64,000 nucleotides of DNA from Aedes albopictus (taxonomy: Eukaryota > Arthropoda > Insecta > Diptera > Culicidae): NCBI RefSeq assembly GCF_035046485.1, contig NC_085136.1, positions 292,989,080 through 293,053,079 on the forward strand, written 5' to 3'. Position 1 is the stretch's first letter. Each line of letters opens with the position of its first letter. The position numbers and the translations under genes were made by a program. Below, piece after piece: positions 42,901 through 52,874 of the stretch. The notes under the pieces are model-generated. The model made no database searches. It had not been told where the DNA came from and saw only the letters and a program-made list of their open reading frames with translations.

Positions 42901-45061
42901 CTGAAAATCTCTCTAAAGACACATAACCTAACCTTAACTTTGGAAACCAGTTAAGTTCGTAACTTTTTTTCATTTTCACGGGATTTCCGTTTATTTTTTT
43001 GATGATTGTTACTGCATGTTCAGGAAACGCAAATGGACTCAAATAAAAATAAATAAAAAAATCCCTGGTGAATTTTCGGCTTGCCTTGTATTTTTTTCAG
43101 GTAGTAGATAACCTGAAACTGGTACAAAAAAGTCAGTAATAGAAATCTGCATGTGTTTGTTTTGAATTTTGTGTTATTGGCTATTTTGTGTGAAAAATAT
43201 GGCGCATTCGTGATTTTTTAGTAAAACAAAACGTGGATGTGATGTGATGTGAACATCAAAATTTTATCAAATACATGTCTAGTACATTCCAACGGAAAAT
43301 TTTAAGACTAACATCTACAGTCATTGCTTTAAATTTTGTTTTATTGACTATTTTGTAAGAAAATTATGGTATTTTAAAAACTTGTTTGGTAAAATGAATT
43401 AAGAGCGTCATGAAGGCGGTATTATTGTTCAACGTTCATCATTTCACGAAAAAATTCAAGCCAAAAAACCAGAATGCATTGCCTTATATTTTTATTTGTT
43501 GACTACTTTGTGTGAAAAATGTGGTATTTTCCTAGTATTCCGAGTGAAATAAAATATGAGTGTAATAAAAAATTCAGGAGGATTGTTCAAATAAATCCAC
43601 TTAACTACTACGATAAATTCAAAGTTGAATAACTGCATATCATTACTTTAAATTATGGCTTATTCGCTTTATTGTGGTATTTTCGTACATTTTTTATAAA
43701 ACAAAATATTAGTGTAATGTAAACATCAACATTTTATCAAAAACAGGTCCAGTACATTGTAACGGAAAATTTAAGGCCATACAACTACATGTTATGGCTT
43801 TAAATTTTGTTTTATTGAATGTTTTGTATGAAAATTATGGTATTTTTGTAGCTTTTCGAGTAAAATAAATTAAGTGTACCATGAAAACATCACTATTACT
43901 CATCAAGAATGTCCAGTACGCTTTCACGAATAATTTAAAGGTAAAAAACTACTTTGCATTGTAAGCCATTATTTTTGTTAAGCACTTTGCGTGAAAAATG
44001 TGGTACTTTCGTTGATTTTTGAGTGAATCAAAATTTGAGTGTAATCAAAACATCACTATTATTCTTCAAGTATGTCCCCCAAACTGCTACGAACATTTCA
44101 AGGCTAAAATACTACATGTTGTCGTTTTAAATTTAGTTTTGTTGAATACTTGGTGTAAAAAGTATGGAATTTTCGTAGTTTTTCGGGTAAAACAAAATAA
44201 GAGTATTATTAGAACATTTTCATTGTTCATCAAAAATGTCGAGTACAATCCTACGAACAATTTAAGACCAAAAAAACTATATGTCATCGCTTTGAATTTT
44301 GATTTATTGCTTATTTTATGTGAAAAAAAGGGGATTTAAGCAGTTTTTTGAGTAAGGTAAATTATCAGTGTACTGAAAAATCACTAATTTTGCACAAACA
44401 TGTTCACTCCAGCTGTACGCATGATTAAGAGTCGAAAAAACCATATGTCATCGCTTTAAATTTTGTTTTATTGATGAATGTGCGCAAAAAATGCGCTCTC
44501 AAAAAAAAACTAGGAAGTGCCTTTTGCTTAATAACTTTGGGTAGACGCATCTATTTCATATTTATTTAAATGGAAGATGATCTTGAAACCTGTCCGGTTC
44601 CATCGCAAAAAAAAGTTTTGAAATCGGTTGAAAAACGGCCGAGAAATGCCTTGTCAAAGTTGGACTTCCGACTTTTTTTGGACCCTTGGTAGTTTAGGAG
44701 TTAAACTCCAGATTTTCCTCAAATCATGGTAGAAATAAATAATTTTCGTTAAAATTTCGGCTTCCTTGCACCCTTTTTCGCCATAGTGTACCAGTTATGG
44801 CAAACCCCATAAGGAATGCATGCAAATAGTGCGAAAAGGAACCGAAGTTAAAAAATATAACCATAACTGGTACAGGGTTCCTATCATTTGCACACGCTGT
44901 AATCAATACTAAAAGTAGTTTTGGCTCCGTTTCTATATTTTTCCTGTAAATTATGGAAACTAAGCTGTCTTTTAACTTATTGATGACATTCGTTGGTCTT
45001 CTCGTTATTTTTGTATAAATAGCTTTCCTTAGGTAGTGCCATAATTGGTACACTTACCCTA

Positions 45062-45255
45062 CTTGCCTGGAAAGATAGGCTGGGAGACTCCTTCCGATCC
45101 ACCGTAAACAGGACCAGGACGACGATGATGGCGGGCATCAGATACAGTTGCGTTATTCGACGAGTAGGTGGGAGAAGGTGGCTCGACTGTTACGGGGTCA
45201 GAAAGAGCTCCCGTAATGCCTTGTTGCGTGCGTCCTGGTTGTGTTGGGCTACTCA
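45062..45255 (-). pseudogene. LINE 2 ORF2 N-terminal segment beyond the insertion
   Basis: Translation on the minus strand gives a Pro/Ser-rich segment containing HHRRPGPV and ending at the TA where the DNA element inserted. It overlaps the last codons of ORF1 in another frame (ATGGACCTCTGA region at 45253-45264). A similar HHSRPGPV motif occurs again about 50 residues further on, beyond the insertion (around 38940-38970), which suggests an internal duplication. No obvious own start codon. Confidence 0.7.
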
Positions 45256-46125
45256 GAGGTCCATATTTGAGGAAGTCGAACCGGAAGGATCTGTCGCTCT
45301 CGAATGTGCCGTAGGTGACAGACTGACGACATGTGGTAAGTTTTTTGCACGATTATCCTCAAATTCCCGGAACCGAATGTTTTCGGGCCAAGAATCACAC
45401 GAGAGGGCTTTCTCTTTGAATTCACTGCGCAAACCGACTTTGAAGGACACAAAATTCAGCGTATTTGGATCCTTGCCCCTAGGAACCAACTTAATCACCT
45501 TAGGTTCTAAGTCGGTTGGTAAATCCAGGCATTCTTTGACGAAAGCGGCAATTTGGTCTTCAGATGTGGATCGATGGAAGGCTGATAAATAGATCCATAC
45601 CGAATCTTCTACGGAGCGAGGGACGATACGAACGGATGAGATCGCATTAGGAGCTTTCGGTCCTGTTTTGATGGGTACGTCGCCAACTTGAACAGCATTG
45701 CCATCGATATCACGGAGACGTTTAGCTGCCTTTGCAGAGCGGTTGACGCGATGGATAGCGGGCCAAGGGTTTGGGGTGGAGAATGGTGTAGGTGTAGGTG
45801 TAGAAGGCAAACCTTCAACCTTGGCAGTCAAATGGTTGACGCTGCTATGTAGTTTTTCGATCTCAATCTTCATGGACTCAATGGCCGCTGGCACAGCGGA
45901 GACTTTGTCGTCGACACCCGTCATCATATTGTGGAAGTGCGCATTAGAAAAGACACTCGCACATCCCTCACACATCCAGAATACACAGCTGCGATGCAGC
46001 TTCAATTGCTCCAGAAATGGCTCATCAGCATTGACACAGAATACATGAAATGATGATCTGCAGAAACCACGGCAAACGATAGCATCATCGTCAGAAACTT
46101 TCTTCTGGCAACGCTTGCAAACCAT
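45253..46125 (-). CDS. LINE 2 ORF1 with N-terminal PHD-type zinc finger
   Basis: 290 residues from the ATG at 46125; an upstream GTG is in frame but less likely. The N-terminus is a C4HC3 finger (CKRC, IVC, GFC, FHVFC, WMCEGC; residues about 3-60), the pattern of PHD fingers. A short helical stretch (KIEIEKLHSSVNHLTAKVE) follows, then a Pro/Thr linker, and from about residue 165 an RRM-like fold (SVWIYLSAFHRSTSEDQIAAFVKECL). PHD-bearing ORF1 proteins are known from some LINE families. The role is presumably RNA binding plus chromatin recognition, by inference. The frame is intact although ORF2 is broken. Confidence 0.8.
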   Translation of the reverse strand: MVCKRCQKKVSDDDAIVCRGFCRSSFHVFCVNADEPFLEQLKLHRSCVFWMCEGCASVFSNAHFHNMMTGVDDKVSAVPAAIESMKIEIEKLHSSVNHLTAKVEGLPSTPTPTPFSTPNPWPAIHRVNRSAKAAKRLRDIDGNAVQVGDVPIKTGPKAPNAISSVRIVPRSVEDSVWIYLSAFHRSTSEDQIAAFVKECLDLPTDLEPKVIKLVPRGKDPNTLNFVSFKVGLRSEFKEKALSCDSWPENIRFREFEDNRAKNLPHVVSLSPTAHSRATDPSGSTSSNMDL

Positions 46126-46449
46126 GCTTATGCTCGGTATTCTCGGCACGGTGCGAAGTACAACTATCGAACGGCAGGCGGCGCAAACAGCGGGAGAAAT
46201 TTGCGGGAACGGTAGGCGAATTGTGGTCGCAAATATAAAGCAGCAGCTGCACCCACTTGTTAAGCGGCGACGAAAAATTGTTCCGAATCACGATAAGGAC
46301 GGGGATTATGCACTGTATTTTATGTTTAGCAATCGAAGGATCGGTAAAAAATTAGCTCGAACTTATACGAGAGATTTGTAGCACTTAGTTACACCTCAAA
46401 AAAGGGTTCAAAACGGCGAAATAAAAACAAACAAATAACGATTGGGCAG

Positions 46450-46750
46450 TGTTGCCATAGACGTTTCGACTTTGTCGAACTAAATTTCCAAACTTTATAC
46501 TTGTTCACGCATGCGTTCGCTCCGATCATTGAACCCACGACATTACACAGAGTTTGTGTTTTGACGTACGAATTGCCTTCTGACGTTAACTTCCGCCGTG
46601 TAACACTTATATAAGGAAACCTCGCAGTCTATTCCACATTCCTTCGTTTCCTCGACATCGGCGTCATCTCGCTACGGTTAATGTCCGCCACGTGCCTAAG
46701 AGGTTGGTCGTCTAGAACATTCTTTTGTACAAGACATTCACATTCCAACA
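46450..46750 (+). promoter_or_regulatory. Possible BEL/Pao LTR with TATA box
   Basis: A TGTTGCC…CCAACA block of about 300 bp with a good TATA box (TTATATAAGG, 46607-46616) lies just upstream of BEL/Pao-type gag sequence. The second LTR was not found, so assignment rests on position, TG…CA ends and the TATA box only. Confidence 0.4.
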
Positions 46751-46789
46751 CCTGTAACCCTTTATTTTTAAACTGTACGGTCTTCCACC

Positions 46790-47225
46790 TTGTAGAATGA
46801 GTTGCAGAATTCCCAGAAGAACTTTACATCAAGTCTCGATACGTCTGAAGCAACTGGTGACGTCGATGAAACACATATGAAACTCGAGTCATTGGACGAC
46901 GAAAGTCTGAATCAATAGCTGTAAGTCCGCATGGATTTCGAGTTCAGTGTTTTCCTCTTAAAGGGTTTCCTACTTTTCGATACTGAATCTACAGACCCTG
47001 CATCACCACTTGCATCCCACTCACCTACATAAACTCCGCCAACTACGTCCTCAGAACGTTTTTCCGACATGAAGCTGCCCGTATTCTCTGTCCAACTCGA
47101 AAATTGGCTCAATATCCCTGATTTGTTCTTGTATTATGTCCAATCGTCGTATGAGCTCTCCAATACATATCCAGAAGTTCTACTACCTCCGGTCCTCCCT
47201 TTCCGGATATGCATTCAAATTCATG
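46790..47225 (+). pseudogene. BEL/Pao gag N-terminal fragment
   Basis: From about 47069 the plus strand encodes KLPVFSVQLENWLNIPDLF and then YELSNTYPEVLL, the pattern of the DUF1759-type capsid region of BEL/Pao gag (a LP.F.G...W..F.d.F start and LS..k...L). It breaks off at about 47225, where minus-strand RTE sequence begins. The gag resumes at about 49290. Stops upstream make it non-functional. Confidence 0.65.
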
Positions 47226-47462
47226 CTAACACTGAATCAACAATATGCCGCCATAATACTCGATTTGTAACTGCTGCTCTTCAACGTCGGTCACGCCCAA
47301 CGCTCGCGAGATAACGCTCCACCTGGTCCGCCCATCGTGTTCTCTGCGCTCCACGCTTTCTTGTACCAATCGAATGGTTGGCAAACACCAACTTTGCATG
47401 ATTGTTGCATTGGGTTCACCATAGAGTACAGCGAATTCGTGGTTCATCCTTCTCCGCCACAC
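47226..47462 (-). pseudogene. RTE remnant C-terminus, joined to a truncated palm
   Basis: Encodes RRRMNHEFAVLYGEP, then DGRTRWSVISRALGV and a terminal tail, a typical RTE C-terminal region. It directly follows CFADDMDIIAVCGG (catalytic FADD box, about 47463-47500) in another frame. The roughly 200-residue thumb between them is missing, so an internal deletion fused the two. Confidence 0.8.
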
Positions 47463-48950
47463 ACCGCGATAATGTCCATGTCATCCGCAAAGCAGACAAA
47501 TTGGCCGGATTTTATGAAGATCGTACCCCGGCTGTTGAGCCCGGCTCGTCGCATAACACCTTAATACAGGGCGATGTAGAATAGCAGGCAGGAAAGTCCA
47601 TCACCTTGTCGCAGTCCCCGTCGAGATTTGAATGAACTGGATAGTTCACCCGAAATCATTACGCTGTTCTGCACACCGTCCTTCGTTGCTCTTATCAGTC
47701 TGGTAAGATTCCCGGGAAAGCTGTTCTCGTCCATGATTTTCCATAGCTCTGTGCGGTCGATACTGTCGTATGCCGCCTTGAAGTCGATGAACAGGTGATG
47801 CGTTGGAACCTGGTATTCACGGCATTTCTGGAGGATTTGCCGTACGGTGAAGATCTGGTCCGTTGTCGACCGGCCGTCGATGAAACCGGTTTGGTGACTT
47901 CCCACGAACTCATTTACTTTAGGTGAAAGACGACGGAAGATGATCTGGGATAGCACTTTGTAGGCGGCATTCAAAATGGTGATCGCTCGAAAGTTCTCAC
48001 ACATTAACTTGTCGCCTTTCTTGTGGATGGGACAGATTATCCTTTCCTTCCACTCCTCCGGTAGCTGTTCGGTTTCCCAGATCTTGACTACTAATTGGTG
48101 CAGACAAGTGGCCAACTTTTCCGGGCCCATCTTGATGAGTTCTGCTGCGATACCGTCCTTACCAACCGCTTTGTTGTTTTTGAGCTGGTGGATGGCATCC
48201 TTAACCTCCCTCTGCGTGGGAGTTAGTTTGTTTCCATCCTCTGATACAACAACATAGTCATTTCCTCCGCTACCTTGATCCCCCGTGCCTGCATTCTTTT
48301 CGCCATTCAGGTGCTCGTCGAAGTGCTGCTTCCACCTTTCAATCGCCTCACGTTTGTCCGTCAGGAGGCTCCCGTCCTTATCCCTGTAGATCTGCTTGCG
48401 GCACGTAGCCTGTGCGGGATGCGTTGAGCTTCTGGTAGAACTTTCGTGTTTCTTGTAAACGGCACAGCAGTTCCATTTCCTCGCACTCCGCTTCTTCCAG
48501 GCGGCGCTTTTTCTCCCGAAAGAGACGGGTCTGCTGCTTCCGCTTCTGTCTGTATCGCTCCACATTCTGTCGGGTTCCATGCTGCAGCATTACCGCCCGC
48601 GCTGCGGGCTTCTCCTCCAGAACCGCACTGCACTCCTCTTCGAACCAATCGTTTCGTTGACTCTGTTCTACGTACCCAGTAGTGCTCTTAGCTGCATTGT
48701 TGATGGCTGTTTTGACTGTACTCCAGCAGTCCTCTAGAGGGGCCACATCGAGCACACCCTCGTCCGGCAACGCTGCCTCGAGATTCTGCGCGTATGCGGT
48801 GGCGACATCCGGTTGCTTCAGTCGCTCTAGATCGTACTGGGGCGGCCGTCGGTACTGTACATTGTTAATAACTGAGAGTTTTGGGCGCAGTTTAATCATC
48901 ACCTCGATAGGTCCTGACGTCGATAATGTCGGAGAAGTGCCGTCCATCAA
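47463..48950 (-). pseudogene. RTE LINE linker and reverse transcriptase, broken
   Basis: Minus-strand RT with LKNNKAVGKDGIAAELIK, ICPIHKKGDKLMCENFR, GFIDGRSTTDQIFTVRQIL, motif A HLFIDFKAAYDSIDR and motif B RRGLRQGDGLSC, all classical RTE motifs. Upstream is a Lys/Arg-rich linker (about 48380-48950) in a different frame. A frameshift near 48400 separates linker and RT, and the frame is disrupted after LLFYIALY. Catalytic residues are largely preserved, but the gene is dead. Confidence 0.9.
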
Positions 48951-49180
48951 TCAGAACGTGGTCGATTTGCGGTCCCGTTTTTTGTGGTGATCTCCAGGTG
49001 TAACGATACGGGAGGCTGTGCTGGTAGAAGGTGCTTCGAATGGCCATGTTCTTGGAGGCGGCGAAATCGATGGGCGTAGGCCATTTTCGTTCGTCAGCTG
49101 GTGGGCGCTGAACTTTCCAATCGTCGGTATGAATTCCTCCTCCTGGCCTACCTGAGCGTCTGGAGATACCCTTAAGCTAA
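48900..49180 (-). pseudogene. RTE endonuclease C-terminal part
   Basis: Encodes GKFSAHQLTNENGLRPIDFA, STFYQHSLPYRYTWRSP, QIDHVLIDGRHFSDIIDVRT, matching the second half of RTE endonucleases. The usual GANIDSDHYLV, which contains the catalytic SDH, is deleted: 'VRTYRG' is followed directly by IKLRPKLSV. The N-terminal endonuclease half is absent, so this copy is truncated at about 49185. Confidence 0.87.
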
Positions 49181-49287
49181 TTCAAACCATCACCATCGGT
49201 GCTGACAACTATCTGGTGGCGTAGAACATACTGATCGTACGTAGGCTCTCCCTTTCTTGTTGAGAAGTTCAAGGCAAATGTCTGACT

Positions 49288-49925
49288 ATGAAAACAGCTA
49301 GAAGAGAAGACAGAGCTCTGGTACAAACTCTTGATCAGAATCAGAGTAGCAGACTGGGTCCGACCACAAGACGAGACTGGGAGGAGTGCTCGTCTACAAA
49401 GGCCAACATAGTGTTCAACAAATCTACGACCTTCCTACAGCGTAGAGTTACTGTCCTGCAGACTATCAGCAAATCAAATGAAGTTCTGCCTCAAAGATTC
49501 ATTAAGAAGTCCGATTCTTGCTCCGTCACTAGTCACGAGGCTAGTCAGCCCAATTATTGCATGTCCCTTATCTGTTTCAATAACCATCCTTTGAACCTAT
49601 GCGCCGTGTTGTCGAAGATGACCATCGAAGACAAGGAGAAGGACGTCCGACGCCACCAACTTCTCCGCAATCAAAAGGGCCACCAAGTTCGGGAATGCCC
49701 GATGTTTAGCACCTGTCTTGAATGTAGAAGTCGTCATCCTACTCTACTCTGCAAACTCCAGCCCCTCTGAATCTCAAACTGGCTGCCATTATTCTCGTCA
49801 CTGTTAATCTACCATCCACATCCGGAGACGTCTTCTCTTGGGAAATTTCGGACGGAATTCAACTGGCATACCCCTTGTTGAACAAAACCCGTTCAACTCG
49901 TATTGAGAGCGTATATCTTCTTCTT
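49288..49925 (+). pseudogene. BEL/Pao gag C-terminal fragment with zinc-binding region
   Basis: Begins ALVQTLDQNQSSRLGPTTRRDWEE and continues to FLQRRVTVLQ, the segment that normally follows DUF1759 in BEL/Pao gag. A Cys/His-rich region follows (CMSLICFNNHPLNLC, CPMFSTCLECRSRHPTLLC) with the typical HxTLL ending, although some Cys positions are missing. A weak protease-like start (ILVTVNLPSTSGD) is readable to about 49900, then homology stops. Together with 46790-47225 this is one gag gene split by an RTE remnant. Confidence 0.8.
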
Positions 49926-49929
49926 CCTC

Positions 49930-50200
49930 TTAAAAGTGACCGATCGGTGAGTAACGACCAACCCTAGTCAACTCCGTTCTAGGTTGGGTTGTATCTGGAT
50001 AAACTCCGTCACGCAATCCCGAGCTAGGTGACCAACATGCGTCAAAAGTTGATGCGAGAGTACGAATGATCTTTCTGTACGAGTAGTGTATCTGCTCGGT
50101 CGCCATTTGTTGCAATTCTGCGGTGTTAAATAAAGGTAAGTGACCACAGAATTTTCAACTTTATAACGACGGTCTCCGAAGAAAAGTTCTCAAATCAAAT
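49930..50200. other. Unassigned, possible LTR fragment
   Basis: Contains AATAAA (about 50128) after a GTTGCAATTCTGCGG segment, as in the R region of some LTRs. It does not resemble 46450-46750, so no pairing is claimed. Confidence 0.3.
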
Positions 50201-50540
50201 TATCATGTTACAGATAGTTTCAGAAAATCTTCCATGTGTTCCTTCAGAAGTGTCATAAAGAATGATTTTGCGAAATCTAGCAGGAATTGCTTCATCAATT
50301 CCTGCATGAGTTTTCACAAATTATTTCAGAAACTGTTTGAAAAATTCGCCCAGGGATTACTTTGGAAATTCTTCCGGATGTTTATGCAGGAGTTTCTCTA
50401 GGCATTCGTTTGGAAAGTTTATCTAGGATTCCTTTAGGGAATCTACCAAAAATTTCTTCAGAAATTCATCTATTCTTAATTTTTTTTTCAGAAATTTGTT
50501 CGAGTATTTGGATAAAAATTCTCTCTCGGATTTTTTTTAA
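50200..50540. repeat. Degenerate 'GAAATTCCTTCAG' tract
   Basis: Same diverged short repeat as 12300-13816. It provides the AATCTTCC target site of the next element. Confidence 0.65.
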
Positions 50541-50547
50541 ATCTTCC

Positions 50548-50807
50548 CAGGGATGGGAACACTCACTTGCAAAGAATTACACTCACTTGATGTTTTCTCA
50601 GCTCAGAAGCTTGCAATCAAGAAATGATGTATGGACGACTTTTGCACTGTGGTTTTGTCTAAAAGTTTGCCGAATACAGTAAGAGTCGCACACGCATACT
50701 AAAGTCGTGAGGGAGCTGCGAAGGCAACTCTCCGCGAGGTGAATGTAAATGTGCTGAGAAAACAGCAAGTGAATGTAACTCTTTGCAAGTGAGTGTTCCC
50801 ATCCTTG
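50548..50807. mobile_element. 260-bp hAT-type MITE
   Basis: CAGGGATGGGAACACTCACT at the left and its inverse at the right, with complementarity for about 50 bp. A perfect 8-bp duplication AATCTTCC flanks it (50540-50547 and 50808-50815). This fits the hAT superfamily. A lone, similar end (GAGGATGGGAACA) lies at about 51404-51416. Confidence 0.9.
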
Positions 50808-50819
50808 AATCTTCCATGG

Positions 50820-51105
50820 ATTCATTTGGAAAATTTGTTCAGAGAAAATTGTTTCAAACATCAAAACATTCAAAAAAAATATCCATGAGCTTGAGTGGAA
50901 ATTACTCCAGGAATTCTTCCAAAAGTTCGTTCAAAAATTCCCTCAGAAATTTTTTTAGACATTTTTTCAAAATTTTCTCCACAGATTTTTTTGATAAAAC
51001 TTTGAGCGATGCCTTCAGAACTCATTCCAGAGTTTTTCAAAAAATGTTTCAGAAGTTCCTTCAATAATTTGTACTGGGGTTACTTTGGAAATTCTCCCAA
51101 GGATT
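50820..51105. repeat. Degenerate 'GAAATTCCTTCAG' tract
   Basis: Continuation of the diverged short repeat between two mobile elements. Confidence 0.6.
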
Positions 51106-51111
51106 TCACGG

Positions 51112-51420
51112 TGTCCGGCTATTTGGTGGAATGCCGTTTGGCCGAACGCCATTTGGCCGAGTGTCATCTGGCCGAAAGGGTCATTTGGCCGAATGCCGTT
51201 TGGTCGAATCGTGTTCAAAAGAATTTAGAAGAAGTTTTTGACATTCTAACCGCCAATATGTTCATCAGAAATATTTCCTTCATTTAGTCATAGGTTATTC
51301 TTTCTAGTTTTGACATTCAGAGATTAGTTGGCGTTGAAGCTGCCTATATTTTATCACATATTTTTCCTTCTTTGACTCATAGGCTGTTCTTTCAAGCTAT
51401 TTTGAGGATGGGAACAGTTG
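51112..51420 (+). mobile_element. Dispersed repeat with TTTGGCCGAA motifs, copy B
   Basis: Starts TGTCCGGCTATTTGG and carries five diverged TTTGGCCGAA words to about 51205. An AT-rich body follows that includes AGTTGGCGTTGAAGCTG, matching copy A (29165-29533) in inverse orientation. A CATAGGTTATTCTTTC-like unit is duplicated inside (about 51287 and 51367). The far end of copy A is not found here, so this copy is probably truncated. Confidence 0.7.
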
Positions 51421-51429
51421 TATGGTCAC

Positions 51430-52870
51430 TTGAGTCGGAACAGGATTTCACCAGAAATTCAAAAAACAACTTCCAATTTCCCCAGAAATTTCACTAAGGA
51501 TTCCTCCAAAAGTTTCACAAAGAGTAGTGTAAGAAAGTTTGCATGAGTTTATGCAGAAATTTCTCCAGGGATTCCTAACAAGGGATAATTATTCATAGAA
51601 CAGCAGTATTGATTTCAGAAATTTTTCAAAGCATTCATCTAGAATACCTTCCTTGGGCTTTCTCAAAAATACTTCATGGTTTTTTTTAGAAAATCGTTCA
51701 CGGATACATTAAAAATTAGTGATTCACAACTTTCTCAGAAACTTTCTGCATAATTTTCTTCAAGGATTGCTTTATAATTTCTACAAGAGATTATTAGGTA
51801 AATTTCCCAGATTTCTTCACTTCCTTTAGATATTCCTTCCAGACATTTCTTTCCCAGAAATTGCACCAAGGATTTCTACAGAAAGTTTTGGAAAATCCTG
51901 CAAGGATTCTTTTAGAAATGTTTCTACAGATTCTTTCAGCGATTCTTATAAAAATTCTTACAGAGTGGCTGGAAGACATTCTTGCAGAGATTCCTGTAGA
52001 AATTCACACAGAAATTCCGCCGGGTATGTCTTTTCTCAAAAAATCCTCCAGAATTTTCTCCAAGCGTACCTCTAGCAATTTATCAATGGAATCCTTCAGG
52101 AATTCAATAAAAAAATGTTTGGAATTTTTATTAAGGGATTTCTCCAGCATTTTTTTCTCGAAAGTACGTTTAAATTTTGTTTTGTTGGATGTGCTTTCCC
52201 AACTAACACTTTTGCTGGATAAGAGCTTAAAAGAGCTTACTTTCGAATTCGTTTGCTGTATAAGCTCTTATGCAGCTACTTTTGTTGGTAGGGTTGCTAG
52301 GTGTTGTCGTAAACTTTCTTTTGATTTTTATGCAGAAATTCCTTCAAGATTTCCTCCGGAATTTTTTTCTGGTATTATTCGAAGATTTTTCCTGTCTGTT
52401 TTAGGGAATTCCTTCTGGGATCATTCGAGCAGTGCCTTTCGATATTCCTCCTTGAGTTCTTTCAGGGTTTATTCAGGAATTATAACCGGGATTCTTCCAG
52501 GAGTCTCTATTGTGCTTCCTTTAGTAATTCCCTCCAAAAGTCCTCCAATAACCGACTCCAAAATTCATCTAGAAGCTTCTTTAGCGATTCCTCCTCTTCA
52601 AGGATATCTCCTAGAATTTTTTTTGCGGGATTGCTCCAACACTACTTATAGGATTCCCTCCGGAGTTCATTCCGAATTCCGTGGATCCTAGAATTTCTTC
52701 AGGAATTCCTACCGGGATTCATCCAGGAGGTCTTTCCGGTATTTCTCCATGAATTCCTTCTGGGATTCCTTAAGAATTTCCTTCCAAGACTTTTGCAGGA
52801 GTTGTTTCCGGTATTTGTTTTAAAATTTTCTTTCGGCACTCTTCCATTCTTGATTCCTCCAAAAACTGCT
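51430..52870. repeat. Degenerate 'GAAATTCCTTCAGGGATTCC' tract
   Basis: 1.4 kb of diverged short repeat. A 276-codon open frame (51861-52691, plus strand) lies in it, but its protein is simply the translated repeat (Ser/Phe/Ile-rich, no domain). I do not regard it as a gene. Confidence 0.75.
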
Positions 52871-52874
52871 TCCA

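Larger units (their letters stand above)
39297..44714. mobile_element. Inner giant palindromic element with satellite arms
   Basis: The left arm (about 39297-40690) and right arm (about 43080-44714) are inverse complements, at about 95% by eye in the outer part. The outer match includes AACTACCAAGGGTCC and CGGAAGTCCAACTTTGACAA. Each arm is itself a series of ~160-bp diverged tandem units marked by CAAAATTTAAAGCGATGACA-like words (39565, 39728, 39893, 40057, 40219, 40373, 40534). The right arm has roughly 350 bp more of the same units. The core (40690-43080) holds a Feilai SINE and diverged short repeats. The mirrored open frames in the two arms (103 and 106 codons) show no known domain. Confidence 0.8.
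39168..45059. mobile_element. Outer TA-flanked DNA element (5.9 kb) inserted in LINE 2
   Basis: The ends read GGGTAAGTGTACCAATTATGG and its inverse, with TA on each side (39166-39167 and 45060-45061). Removing the element with one TA rejoins the LINE 2 ORF2 frame precisely (…FPGK then YACSSN…). Further imperfect copies of 'gtaccaattatggc' occur near both ends (39189-39200; 44788-44802; 44860-44872). No transposase frame was seen. Most of the interior is a second palindromic element plus a SINE and degenerate repeats. A TA duplication suggests Tc1/mariner-type mobilisation, which is inference. Confidence 0.87.
35817..46437 (-). mobile_element. LINE 2 (relative of LINE 1), split by a 5.9-kb DNA element
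   Basis: Minus-strand LINE: 5' region (46126 to about 46437), PHD-finger ORF1 (46125-45253), and ORF2 with endonuclease and RT. The 3' end has an (AAAT)n tail seen on the plus strand as TTTATTTATTTATTT (about 35817-35832). ORF2 is interrupted between 45062 and 39165 by a TA-flanked element and carries at least two frameshifts (near 37410 and 36195). Motifs such as SGIPQGSHLGPLIF match LINE 1 closely, so both belong to one clade, probably in the Jockey/CR1 group. A LINE target duplication was not found. Confidence 0.87.

Noticed and set aside
44019..44339. 106-codon frame with a mirrored homologue at 39700-40011
   Set aside because: Similarity is explained by the inverted arms of the palindromic element. 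There is no known domain and the frame is not kept in neighbouring tandem units.
47069..47314. Independent 81-codon gene
   Set aside because: The first half is a BEL/Pao gag fragment and the second half runs into antisense RTE sequence.
51861..52691. 276-codon open frame on the plus strand
   Set aside because: Its protein is translated degenerate short repeat with no domain; the same repeat is non-coding elsewhere in the window.
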